Assembly: GCA_028819235.1 (NCBI GenBank)
Contig: JAPPMC010000228.1
Span: 1 to 33,867, forward strand
Length of the DNA stretch: 33,867 nucleotides
Direction: 5' to 3'
Source: Bryobacterales bacterium
Lineage (GTDB): Bacteria > Acidobacteriota > Terriglobia > Bryobacterales > UBA6623
The notes beneath the pieces were generated by a model. The model was not told the DNA's origin. It made no database searches and saw only the letters and a list, made by a program, of their open reading frames with translations. The translations under genes were made by a program, and so were the position numbers. This document shows, piece after piece, positions 26,665 to 33,867 of the stretch; positions within the stretch are counted from its first letter, which is position 1; each line of letters opens with the position of its first letter.

Positions 26665-27488
26665 CGTCAAGACCTCACCTCCGAGTGCACCAAGAATCTC
26701 CTACGGGCCTCCGCAGCCAGTCGCGCAATTTGCAAACTTGCATCGGCAAAAACATTCTAGGGGCACCGAGGGGCAGGCACAGTCGGCAAGAAGACCGCCG
26801 TCCGGGCGGGGTGGGTGACCGGGTAAGCGGGGGCACGGATTCAACAGGCTGACAGGGCACTTCCGCAGAGCCGCGAACGAGCTGAATTCTTAATCTGCGC
26901 TCCGCGCGCGTGCCGTTCGAACTGCACTCCTGCAGCGAGTGCTCAGGCAGTGCCCACCCTAGGCTGCTGGAGCCCGCGGACCGGCGGAGTTCACTGCGCT
27001 TTTGCACGATGTCAATCGGGACACGCTGAGGGAAGCCACTCAGGCACTCAAGCGGGAGACGGCTCGGGGAGCGGGCAGGGCGAACTAGAGAGGAGTACGG
27101 AGAGAACCTGGAGAGGAGACTGTAGAACCTAGACCGGCGCATCCACTCCGGGGCGCACCGGGCGACAGCTTCGGGCGAGAAGAAATATCCGATCTGGGCG
27201 GTAGTACGAGACCGACGCGGGTCGTCACGCTGGAGGACAAGATGGTTCAGCGGGCATAGAGGCCGAACGGGACGTGGCACGCACTCCGCGCATGACCTCC
27301 TGACGTGCACAGTAAAGAGGCTGGAGGCCAACCAGATACGAGATCCGGATAGATCAGTTAGGGCGATACAACCGGGTCCTGTTCCCGAGTTCTTTATCGG
27401 GACCAGCGAATTATTGCGCGGAGCAGTCTGGAGCTACACAGTAGCCCTAGCCGCGACCGACAAGGTCGCACAGAGCCAAGCACTGGAG
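26665..27488. other. Intergenic leader of the GMC operon, no gene recognised
   Basis: About 820 bases. A long minus-strand frame overlaps most of it, but its translation is serine/arginine-rich and without motifs. A short palindromic element TGCAAACTTGCA (26731-26742) lies some 70 bases upstream of the GMC start and might be an operator. A purine-rich stretch around 27085-27125 contains repeated gagagg-type units. Confidence 0.45.
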
Positions 27489-29090
27489 TCACATCCCCCA
27501 CGCCGTTACAGGCGGCAAGCCTGCAAGATCTTCTCGGAAGACACGGTCTTCCCACTTGAGGCCCTTGGTCCGGTCAAAGATCAGCAGGTGCCCCTCGGCA
27601 GCGGCCGCGCGATCCATGTATTGACGAACCTGGGCCGCTCCTTCACGCTTCAAACGGTCTCGATTCCCGCGCCGCAGCTTGCACTCGATTAGAATGCGCT
27701 GCTCGTCGGCCCCGCCCACCTCAGATGCTCCACCCGGCCATAGCACGAGTAGGTCAGCCCTCCCGCTCCCCAAAGCTGCCTCGCGCTCGATCCGTCCCCC
27801 GCTGTTCACGACCTTGTGCAGGAACGCGTGCAGCACCAGATGGGGGCCAGCCTCTCTAAAGGAATGGCGCTCGATCCAGTGCTCGGCATTCCTGCGGTAG
27901 AAGTCCTGAAAGTCTTCGAGGAGCCTCGACATCAGCAGGCGCCCGCTCCCGCTGACATACGACTGCGCGCTCGCCATGATCTCCTCTTGCAACTCGCTTG
28001 TCAGTTCGCGCGGAACTACCTCTCCGTAGATTGGATTGGCGAAGGCCGGAGGCGGAGAGGGCGCAACGATTCCCAGATCCCGGGCAAACTCGATGTCGCC
28101 GCGTTGCGTCCCGCGAAGAGAACCCCCGATCAGCAACTGCTCGACGACACGGCGTACGCGCGGATCCTCGAGTCTGCGTCCAAGCTGCGCGATGTGGGAT
28201 TCGCGCCGCACGATTAGGTTCTCGCGAGCATCCCTGAGCGCGCTCACTTCGATCGGCCTGCCGCGTTTCGTGGTGTGCTTCTGTTCGAAGCAAGCCTCGT
28301 AGGCTAGTGCGTTCACCAGCCACGGCTGGCCGCGCGTCTGGTCCCATATGTACAGCAGCGCGTCCTCGCTAAAGGGCTGACCCGTCGCCTCGGTGTGCTG
28401 GGCGAGCAGGCAGCGCATCTCAGTCTCCGTGAAGTCGCCCAAGCGCAGGGATTTGGCCACGATGTTGAACGGACTGCCCTCGCGCCCCGGATCTCCAGTC
28501 GGTCGAGCCATTTCATAGTCTTGGACGTGACGCATCCCGCACAGCACGATGCTGTGCGGGAACGCGTAGGTTGCGGAGCGATTGAGATATCCGGTCCGCA
28601 ACTGCGTCAGAACGGATACTAGTGGCCGCCCAAAGAGCGCGTCGATCTCATCGAGCAGGACCACAATCGGCTTCGAATTCGCAGCTGCCCACTGTTTGAG
28701 CACGTGGCGGAGCACTGTGGTAGGCCCCACGCGCTCGAGCAGTTCCGGCAATCTCTCCCAAACGAAGGTGTCACTCAGCGTGTCTTCAGCATCTTCGGCT
28801 AGATTCTCGAGAACACAGCGGATCGTTGCGGCAGTATCATCGGCCGATGCTTGGCCTTCCTGACAACTAGCGTAGACACATCGGAAGCGGCCAGCGCGGT
28901 TCAGTCTGCGCTGCAAGGCGCGAAGTACAGTAGTCTTGCCGGTTTGGCGCGGTGCATGCAAGACGAAGTACTTGCGTTGCTCAAAGAGTAAGTCGACCTG
29001 TTCGAGGTCGATTCGTGAGAGGGGCGGAACATAGTAGTGGCGCTCAGGATCGATCGGGCCAACGGTGTTGAAGAAGCGCTTGGGAGTCAT
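27489..29090 (-). CDS. AAA-type ATPase fused to a PD-(D/E)XK nuclease-like domain
   Basis: ATG 29090 is preferred: the protein begins MTPKRFFNTVGPIDPERHYY, typical of this family, and residues encoded above it are unlike it. The product is 533 residues. Walker A is APRQTGKT (46-53) and Walker B is PIVVLLDEID (about 141-150). A helical lid and winged-helix-like middle follow. The C-terminus is a restriction-nuclease-like core: Glu in IEREAAL, Asp446 in GRADLLVLW, Glu469-x-Lys471 in RILIECKLRR and a Gln near 487 in AAQVRQY. The architecture matches bacterial AAA-ATPase/PD-(D/E)XK proteins often annotated as hypothetical or AAA-like. Many sit in defence or mobile regions, and here it neighbours an AbiE-like gene and a broken helicase. 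No partner is co-transcribed; the function is inferred. Confidence 0.85.
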   Translation of the reverse strand: MTPKRFFNTVGPIDPERHYYVPPLSRIDLEQVDLLFEQRKYFVLHAPRQTGKTTVLRALQRRLNRAGRFRCVYASCQEGQASADDTAATIRCVLENLAEDAEDTLSDTFVWERLPELLERVGPTTVLRHVLKQWAAANSKPIVVLLDEIDALFGRPLVSVLTQLRTGYLNRSATYAFPHSIVLCGMRHVQDYEMARPTGDPGREGSPFNIVAKSLRLGDFTETEMRCLLAQHTEATGQPFSEDALLYIWDQTRGQPWLVNALAYEACFEQKHTTKRGRPIEVSALRDARENLIVRRESHIAQLGRRLEDPRVRRVVEQLLIGGSLRGTQRGDIEFARDLGIVAPSPPPAFANPIYGEVVPRELTSELQEEIMASAQSYVSGSGRLLMSRLLEDFQDFYRRNAEHWIERHSFREAGPHLVLHAFLHKVVNSGGRIEREAALGSGRADLLVLWPGGASEVGGADEQRILIECKLRRGNRDRLKREGAAQVRQYMDRAAAAEGHLLIFDRTKGLKWEDRVFREDLAGLPPVTAWGM

Positions 29091-29781
29091 GGCATCCAGG
29101 CGACCTAATAGCCCACCGACGGAATCAAGGCCATGGCAGCTGCGGTCGCTTTGCCCCGGCGTACCGCCCGCTGGTGGCACACACAAAAAGCCACCGACTC
29201 AGCCGACGCACGACAGACTGCCGGACGGACCGTTGGCCCGGATGAGTAATGGATCGCGGTCCGCACGACAGGTGTCCTTACTGTACCTACGCGCCGGATG
29301 TAGCGCAGCGGCAGCCGACGTTGTCATGGCGGGAGTCGGGTCGGCGATCAGGCGGGTCGCGAAGCCCGAGGCCTGACAGCTGGTCCGGACACAGAATCAC
29401 TAGGCCGGCAGCCGAGACGGCCGTGGCCACCGGTCCTCGGCGAGAATCCGGCCTTGCTCTGCCGAATCTCTGGGAACACCAACGTTCCTACCCGATGTCT
29501 GGACACCGAAGCCGCCTCCTGTTGGGGGTTGCTCACCTCTCAGCTGTTGACGCAGACAGGCCCACTTCCTTGCTCCGTCAACTACTGCATGCGGAGGCGC
29601 AGGCCAATAGTGCATGAGGGCGACATCGTATTGAGCACGACCGTCGCCGCAACGCTACAGGGCGACTAGTTCCCGGAGTCCGCCACCCCCACCGAGCACG
29701 CCACGGTCACCATGCCCGCGAGCCTACGCAAGCGCACATTGCTGCCTCAGTGCTGTGATGAAAGGCTGAGGCCATGGCACA
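29091..29781. other. Divergent intergenic region, no gene recognised
   Basis: About 690 bases separate the divergent ATPase-nuclease and AbiE-like genes. Forward frames such as 29249-29617 have no recognisable motifs. Promoters for both neighbours should lie here but no clear -35/-10 pair was found. Confidence 0.45.
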
Positions 29782-31173
29782 ATGCCGCAGGGATTCCGTT
29801 TGACTGCGCTGGAAGACCTCGATCGGCTGCTGGCTGATCCCAATCGGCACGCCGTCCTTCCCCGCGAGGTCGACGGCAGCCCATCCGGCGTGCAGCGAGC
29901 CCTGCGGAAGCGCTGCGACGACCGCACCCTGCAGCGCATCGGGCACGGAATCTATGCGCGAAGCCGGTCGAAGCTGTTCGATGTTGTTCCCGAGGTCCTG
30001 CCGAAGCTGGGCTACGAGGCACTACCGGCACTGAAGGTCACCAACCAGAACTTCAAGCACGGGGGCAGCGTGTGGCGCATCGACCGCCCCTGCCGGCGCC
30101 TGATCGTCAAACATGGCGTCAAGGCCGTGTTCGAGTCTCCGGATGGGGAATTGTACAGGGCGAGGCCTGCCAGGATGACGCCGATGCACGAGCCGCCCTC
30201 GCGGCAGGAGACCGAGCTCCACTTCTCGCTCTACGACCGCTGCCACTCCTACGCGCGCGCCGAGAAGGATCTGATCGTCAAGAAGGCGCTGCAGGCTTGG
30301 GAAGACTTCCGCCACCCGGACGCGACCTTGGCGCTCGAAGGCGCCACCTGCCTGACCGTCTACCACCGTCTACTGAACCGCTTCTCTGAGGACATCGACA
30401 TACGAGCGGTCCTGACGGACGAACTGGAGCACGGGCCGCCGGAGCGGCGCATCGCCGCCTTCCGAGAGGTCAGCAGGGCGTTCGCGAAGCATGTAGTCGA
30501 GGCATTGCCGTTCCTGAAACCGAGCCGCAAAGGCCGCTTTCGCCGCCGTGCCGGGCGCTTCGAAAGCCACACCTTTACCTACGATGGCAGGATTCCGCAC
30601 GAGAAGGTGCTCGAATCCCTGAGGGTCGAGCTTGTGCAGAAGCCAAACGGGCTGCCGCTGGACCCTGTGCGCGGCTTGGCGGGCGATCTCCACCCTGTCA
30701 TTCGTCCGACTGAGATCGCCATGGGGAAGTGGCGCGCCGCGGTCAGTCGGCTCCCCGGGAAGTACAGCTATCCCGACTTGGTTCGGCATCCATGGGATCT
30801 GGGCGCGATGAGCGCGATTCTTGCCGAGGCCGGTGCATCGCCGACCGCGGCTCTTTCCGCGATGATTAGGGAGCAACGCGGGGAGGCCGTCACGGAGGCA
30901 CTGCGGAGTCTCCACGATCCTGCCTGGGGGCAGAACTTCGCTGCCTACGCAGACCTGATGGCCACCCGCCCAATCGGGGACGGCTTCTTTCAGTACGCCG
31001 ACCCCACATGGGCAACGCTGCGCGGCGATGTCGCGCTAGCAGCCCTGAAGATGGACCTTATCCCAGTTCGCGACCGACCCGAGGTGCAGACAATGGCCGA
31101 GGGCCGATGGGACACAAACAGGCCGGAACTGCCGCGTCGGTCGAGGAGCCAGGGGGCCAGTTCGGAACACTGA
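29782..31173 (+). CDS. Single-chain AbiEi-like antitoxin / AbiEii-like nucleotidyltransferase toxin fusion
   Basis: ATG 29782 gives 463 residues; a GAGG lies ten bases upstream. Residues about 5-125 look like an AbiEi/DUF6088-type winged-helix antitoxin: a PREVDGSPSGVQRALRKRC helix pair, a beta wing LQRIGHGIYAR and the following PALKVTNQNF and RLIVKHGVKAVF segments. Residues about 160-380 look like an AbiEii/AbiGii nucleotidyltransferase: ALEGATCLTVYHRLLNRFSE at 184-203 (a GG(T/S)-type turn with Glu-Gly in place of Gly-Gly), metal-binding DID at 204-206, EIAMGKWRAAVSR at 311-323 with Lys316, and PDLVRHPWDLGAM at 331-343 with Asp339. In type IV toxin-antitoxin systems these are normally two genes. 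The C-terminal 60 residues are not recognised. It is divergent from the ATPase-nuclease gene and convergent with a broken helicase gene. Domain calls are from motifs only. Confidence 0.75.
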   Translation: MPQGFRLTALEDLDRLLADPNRHAVLPREVDGSPSGVQRALRKRCDDRTLQRIGHGIYARSRSKLFDVVPEVLPKLGYEALPALKVTNQNFKHGGSVWRIDRPCRRLIVKHGVKAVFESPDGELYRARPARMTPMHEPPSRQETELHFSLYDRCHSYARAEKDLIVKKALQAWEDFRHPDATLALEGATCLTVYHRLLNRFSEDIDIRAVLTDELEHGPPERRIAAFREVSRAFAKHVVEALPFLKPSRKGRFRRRAGRFESHTFTYDGRIPHEKVLESLRVELVQKPNGLPLDPVRGLAGDLHPVIRPTEIAMGKWRAAVSRLPGKYSYPDLVRHPWDLGAMSAILAEAGASPTAALSAMIREQRGEAVTEALRSLHDPAWGQNFAAYADLMATRPIGDGFFQYADPTWATLRGDVALAALKMDLIPVRDRPEVQTMAEGRWDTNRPELPRRSRSQGASSEH

Positions 31174-31342
31174 AGGCCAGTGCCTTTAAGGCAGCGACGA
31201 GCCGCGCAGCCCTCACCCAAGGCGCAAAGGCTCTGCGCCCTAGGGATCGGACGGAAGGGCTCGATCCGGACGCCCAATCCTCGCGGATGATGGCGAGCGG
31301 CTTGGGCTGCCCGCAAGGCCTCATCCGGAATGCCGCCTGGCC

Positions 31343-31594
31343 TCAAGGCCGATACGAGGTTGCCGCCCCGACCGTGGGGCCCTTGGGCAGGCTCTTGGCA
31401 ACCCTCTTATAGAACGCTGCCATTGCCTCGACGAACGAATCGTGGCGTTCCCAGAAAGCTGGGTAATCACCTTCGCGTCTGACCTAGAGAGCCGATGTCG
31501 GCTGGACGTCTCGCTCGATCCCGGCATCCCGTGGGAGAGGAATGCCGCGCCAGAAAGACCGCAGGTCTGCCGGCTCTGCTACGTCAATGCTCCT
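31343..31594 (-). pseudogene. Unidentified protein remnant interrupted by a TAG
   Basis: A minus-strand frame from about 31594 to the TGA at 31343-31345 reads protein-like sequence: SIDVAEPADLRSFWRGIPLP, then VQPTSAL, an in-frame TAG at 31484-31486, then VRREGDYPAFWERHDSFVEA and AFYKRVAKSLPKG. The Trp/Phe/Glu-rich composition is unlike the shadow frames nearby. It looks like the C-terminal end of a larger protein whose front has been lost. It directly abuts the truncated helicase and may have been its operon partner. I do not recognise the family. Confidence 0.45.
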
Positions 31595-33015
31595 TTAGAC
31601 GGCAGGAAACCGACCGTTGACGGCCCACCTCGCGAGCGATGGCCTACGCGGCTCCTTACTTCGGCCCTGAAGTCGAGCAGGGTGTCTAGGCCGAGGTGTC
31701 CACTGGCGTCGGTCCCGGCCCCCTTGCTCACCGAGCTCTGGGCAGTGAGCCGGGCCCGCAACCGGCGCTGCCCCTCGGAGGTCCACCAGCTGGGCACGAT
31801 TACGCGGAAACCCGCCCCCTGAAGGATCGGCGCACGGAACCTCAGAAAATCGAGGGCCTCGTCCCGGCTCAGCACAAGCTCGGAGGGCACGTCAGTGTTC
31901 ATGCCCTTGCAAAGCTCGCCGTATAGCCGCGCGGCCTGTCCCAGCTGCAACAGCACCTCGCGCACGCTTCGCCTCGTTCGGCTAGCTGTGTCCCACGACC
32001 AGAATTCTGCCAGCGGCACGACTAGGGACGGATCGCGGTGCGAGGAGAGCAACCACTCCAAGCGCCACTCGTCGGGCGAATCGGGTGGGGCGTCGGCGAG
32101 CCGGAAGCAGACCTGCTCGTCGGCTTTGGCAGCCGACCGCTGGATGCCCTGAAGCCGATTCCACCACTTTTCCCAGGTCCTCTCCCCGATGTGTCCCAGA
32201 CCCAGCTCTCTTCTCGCGTCCCTCGGAAGGGCATGTCCAGGAAGCGTCTTCTGGAATTTTTCGCGCACCTTGACGGTCAGCGCTGCGCGCCCGACAATCG
32301 CCTGCAATTGGACTTCCAAGAAGTGCTCCACAAGCGTGTGGGGAGTCGGCAATGCGGGCTGGCCGTCAGTCATGTGGGGAGGCTCTGTGCTCAGGGCGCG
32401 GCATGCTCCCGGCATGGCCCGCACGAACGTTGCGGAGATGCGCTCTCTGGCGGATGTGGCCAGTTCCCAGCCACCGGCAAGATCAACGTGCGGCCTTCTA
32501 CGACGCCTTCCCTTCCCGATCAGCGTCTCAACGCTGGTGGCGTGAATCGAGGGCAGGAACTCGTGGCATCGGACGGCCTGCTGCAAGGCCTTCGCCAGTT
32601 GGGTCCAGAACTTGAGGTCGTGGCCGATGTGGATGATCGGCCCCTTGCTCCGGTCCCTTGAAGTGACGTGTCCCAGCATTCCCGGAGGGTCGTCAAACGG
32701 CAGTGCCCACACGCGCCAGCAGCCCCAAGAGTCAGGCGGGAGAACCCCTTCATCCAAGTCCGCCTGGAGTTCGAGAGAAGGGGCCGGTTGTTCTTCCGTC
32801 CCGGGCAGCGTGATCCAAGCCTCGGCTTACCGGAATTCGGGGTTCGCTGCCCGGCCCCGAGCGATCCAAGCTCCTCGGACCGTCGGCAATAGGGCCTCCG
32901 GCCCGAGACCAAACGGGTGATGCCGGCCACCTGAGGGCCTTAGACGCCGCGCTTCTTCGCCCCAGACCAGGAAGCGGCCACCGGTCTTGTCTGGAATCCG
33001 GCTCCCGTGCAGCAC
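31579..33015 (-). pseudogene. SNF2-type helicase N-terminal region, interrupted by TAA and truncated
   Basis: One minus-strand frame starting near GTG 33015 carries the front of a bacterial SNF2/HepA-like helicase: VLHGSRIPDKTGGRFLVWGE, then ARRLRPSGGRHHPFGLGPEA. It meets an in-frame TAA at 32827-32829 and continues in the same frame (AWITLPGTEEQPAPSLELQA, DSWGCWRVWALPFDDPPGML, GHDLKFWTQLAKALQQ). It then gives the helicase-associated domain (PF12419): EWRLEWLLSSHRDPSLVVPL, LSRDEALDFLRFRAPILQGA, FRVIVPSWWTSEGQ and HLGLDTLLDF. The whole ATPase/helicase part is missing; sequence degenerates after about 31660 and stops at 31579. Both stop and truncation indicate a dead gene. Such helicases commonly belong to phage-defence or DNA-repair modules. 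Confidence 0.7.
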
Positions 33016-33499
33016 GCAGGAATTCAGCTGTGGCTGGACGGAAGTTCTCACTTCACTCTGTTCAGCCACGACTTGCGCTGGAAGGCTGGTGACCCCGCTT
33101 GCCGCCGCGGGGCCTCTACTCACCCGGCCGGCGGGAGTGCTCAGACCGTCGGTCGATTGCATCGCAAAAGGCTGGGACCGTGGCGATGCTCTGCCGTCAA
33201 GTCCTCCTCAATTGGCGGCCAGACGCGCCTGCACGTAGCGCCCGCATCGCAGTTCCGTGGTGGATACGGGGGCAGCATGTCGAGTGCCAAGGAACTGTCC
33301 GGCGATTGAGCGCAGCCTACGCTCGGCCGACGTTTGGGCGGCGTCCGATACCCGAGATTGACGATCTAGTGGCCAGCCACTCCCGGACAACCTACGGCTC
33401 GGAAGGCGGACAGCCAATAGGAAGGACTGACGGCGGGCGGGCGTTCTTGCGATGAGACCCCAGCACGGAAGTGCCACCTGCTGGTTGCTTCTCCCAATC
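33016..33499. other. Intergenic, no gene recognised
   Basis: About 480 bases between the broken helicase start and the DUF1080 gene end. Open frames have no motifs and no RNA-like structure was noticed. Confidence 0.4.
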
Positions 33500-33867
33500 T
33501 CAAGGCCCTCCCAAGACAGGGGCGAGATAGATATTCCTGTACTTGACGGCGGTATGGTCCCCCTGTAAGTAGATCGGCCCGGGGGCAGAGGGATTGGTGT
33601 AGATTGCTCCAGCTGTCGGGCCGATGATCGGCTCGTTGTCGATGACCTTCACACCATTCAGGACGACCGTCAGATGACGGTCGACCAGTGTGAGATCGTA
33701 CGCCTGCCACTCGCCTCCCGGCTTCCCGGCGTTGCTCGAAGGTGCTATGCGACCGAAGACCGCTCCGGGGCCTTGGATTCCTTGCATGCGGCTGTCGCGG
33801 TCGACCACCTGAGCCCTGCCCATGCCCCATAACCGGGACTTGACAACGGCACCCCTCGTGTGGCATC
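33500..33867 (-). CDS. DUF1080 / 3-keto-disaccharide hydrolase, C-terminal part only
   Basis: The frame is open to the window edge, so the start is outside; about 121 residues are visible. The sequence has the beta-sandwich signature of DUF1080 (PF06439): VKSRLWGMGRAQVVDRDS, VFGRIAPSSNAGKPGGEWQA, YDLTLVDRHLTVVLNGVKVI and the terminal PGPIYLQGDHTAVKYRNIYL. These are secreted concanavalin-like domains linked to 3-keto-disaccharide hydrolysis and common in Acidobacteria and Planctomycetes. It could belong functionally with the GMC oxidoreductase that makes keto-sugars, although they are 7 kb apart and not co-transcribed. Confidence 0.85.
   Translation of the reverse strand, partial: CHTRGAVVKSRLWGMGRAQVVDRDSRMQGIQGPGAVFGRIAPSSNAGKPGGEWQAYDLTLVDRHLTVVLNGVKVIDNEPIIGPTAGAIYTNPSAPGPIYLQGDHTAVKYRNIYLAPVLGGP

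Noticed and set aside
26675..27331. 218-codon minus-strand frame upstream of the GMC gene
   Set aside because: Composition is serine/arginine/proline-rich, there are no motifs or ribosome site, and it covers the region where the GMC promoter must lie.
29249..29617. Forward ORF between the ATPase-nuclease and AbiE-like genes, considered as a separate antitoxin
   Set aside because: The translation has no winged-helix or other motif, and no ribosome site precedes it.
1..33867. tRNA, rRNA or riboswitch genes
   Set aside because: No cloverleaf-like segment, conserved rRNA sequence or riboswitch core was recognised by eye on either strand.

Overview
This is a GC-rich chromosomal window that most resembles an Acidobacteriota genome. 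The evidence is the repertoire: an Oar-like TonB-dependent receptor with an N-terminal carboxypeptidase-regulatory domain, two FG-GAP/VCBS-ASPIC/UnbV (CRTAC1-like) proteins, several secreted TPR proteins, an NHL propeller, a propeller-HEAT-cytochrome c protein, and a GMC oxidoreductase with its small subunit. No rRNA, tRNA or ribosomal protein gene is visible, so the phylum call is an inference.

Layout. 1-342: edge, with a possible short gene remnant. 343-3432: secreted propeller-HEAT-cytochrome c lipoprotein (minus). 3433-4659: intergenic scrapyard holding a decayed copy of part of the neighbouring TPR gene and the stop-interrupted C-terminus of a DUF4038-type glycosidase. 4660-6213 (minus) and 6363-8564 (plus): divergent TPR protein and TPR-FG-GAP-ASPIC fusion. 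8608-9693: secreted NHL propeller (minus). 9694-11177: IS1595-family transposase remnant. 11178-12302: secreted carboxypeptidase-regulatory/TPR protein. 12303-13818: two tandem copies of a 365-bp repeat and a probable transposase fragment. 13819-14283: small four-helix membrane protein. 14837-15706: secreted TPR protein. 15788-22569 (all minus): TonB-dependent receptor, CRTAC1-like protein and TPR protein, which look like one operon with near-palindromic sites upstream. 23125-23937: secreted alpha/beta hydrolase. 24524-26664: GMC oxidoreductase plus gluconate-2-dehydrogenase subunit-3-like protein. 27489-33015: defence-like region with an AAA-type ATPase fused to a PD-(D/E)XK nuclease, a single-chain AbiEi-AbiEii-like protein, and a SNF2-type helicase N-terminus broken by a stop codon and truncated. 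33500-33867: C-terminal end of a DUF1080 (3-keto-disaccharide hydrolase) gene running off the window.

The left and middle parts read as an exported-protein toolkit for degrading and importing complex organic matter: outer-membrane import, secreted propellers, TPR scaffolds, esterase and periplasmic oxidoreductases. The right part is a partly decayed defence island. The most distinctive intact gene is the AbiEi-AbiEii-like fusion at 29782-31173. The most distinctive structural features are the 365-bp tandem repeat and the paired near-palindromes upstream of the TonB operon. Several genes have uncertain starts because signal peptides begin downstream of the longest open frame; the start I prefer is given in each case.
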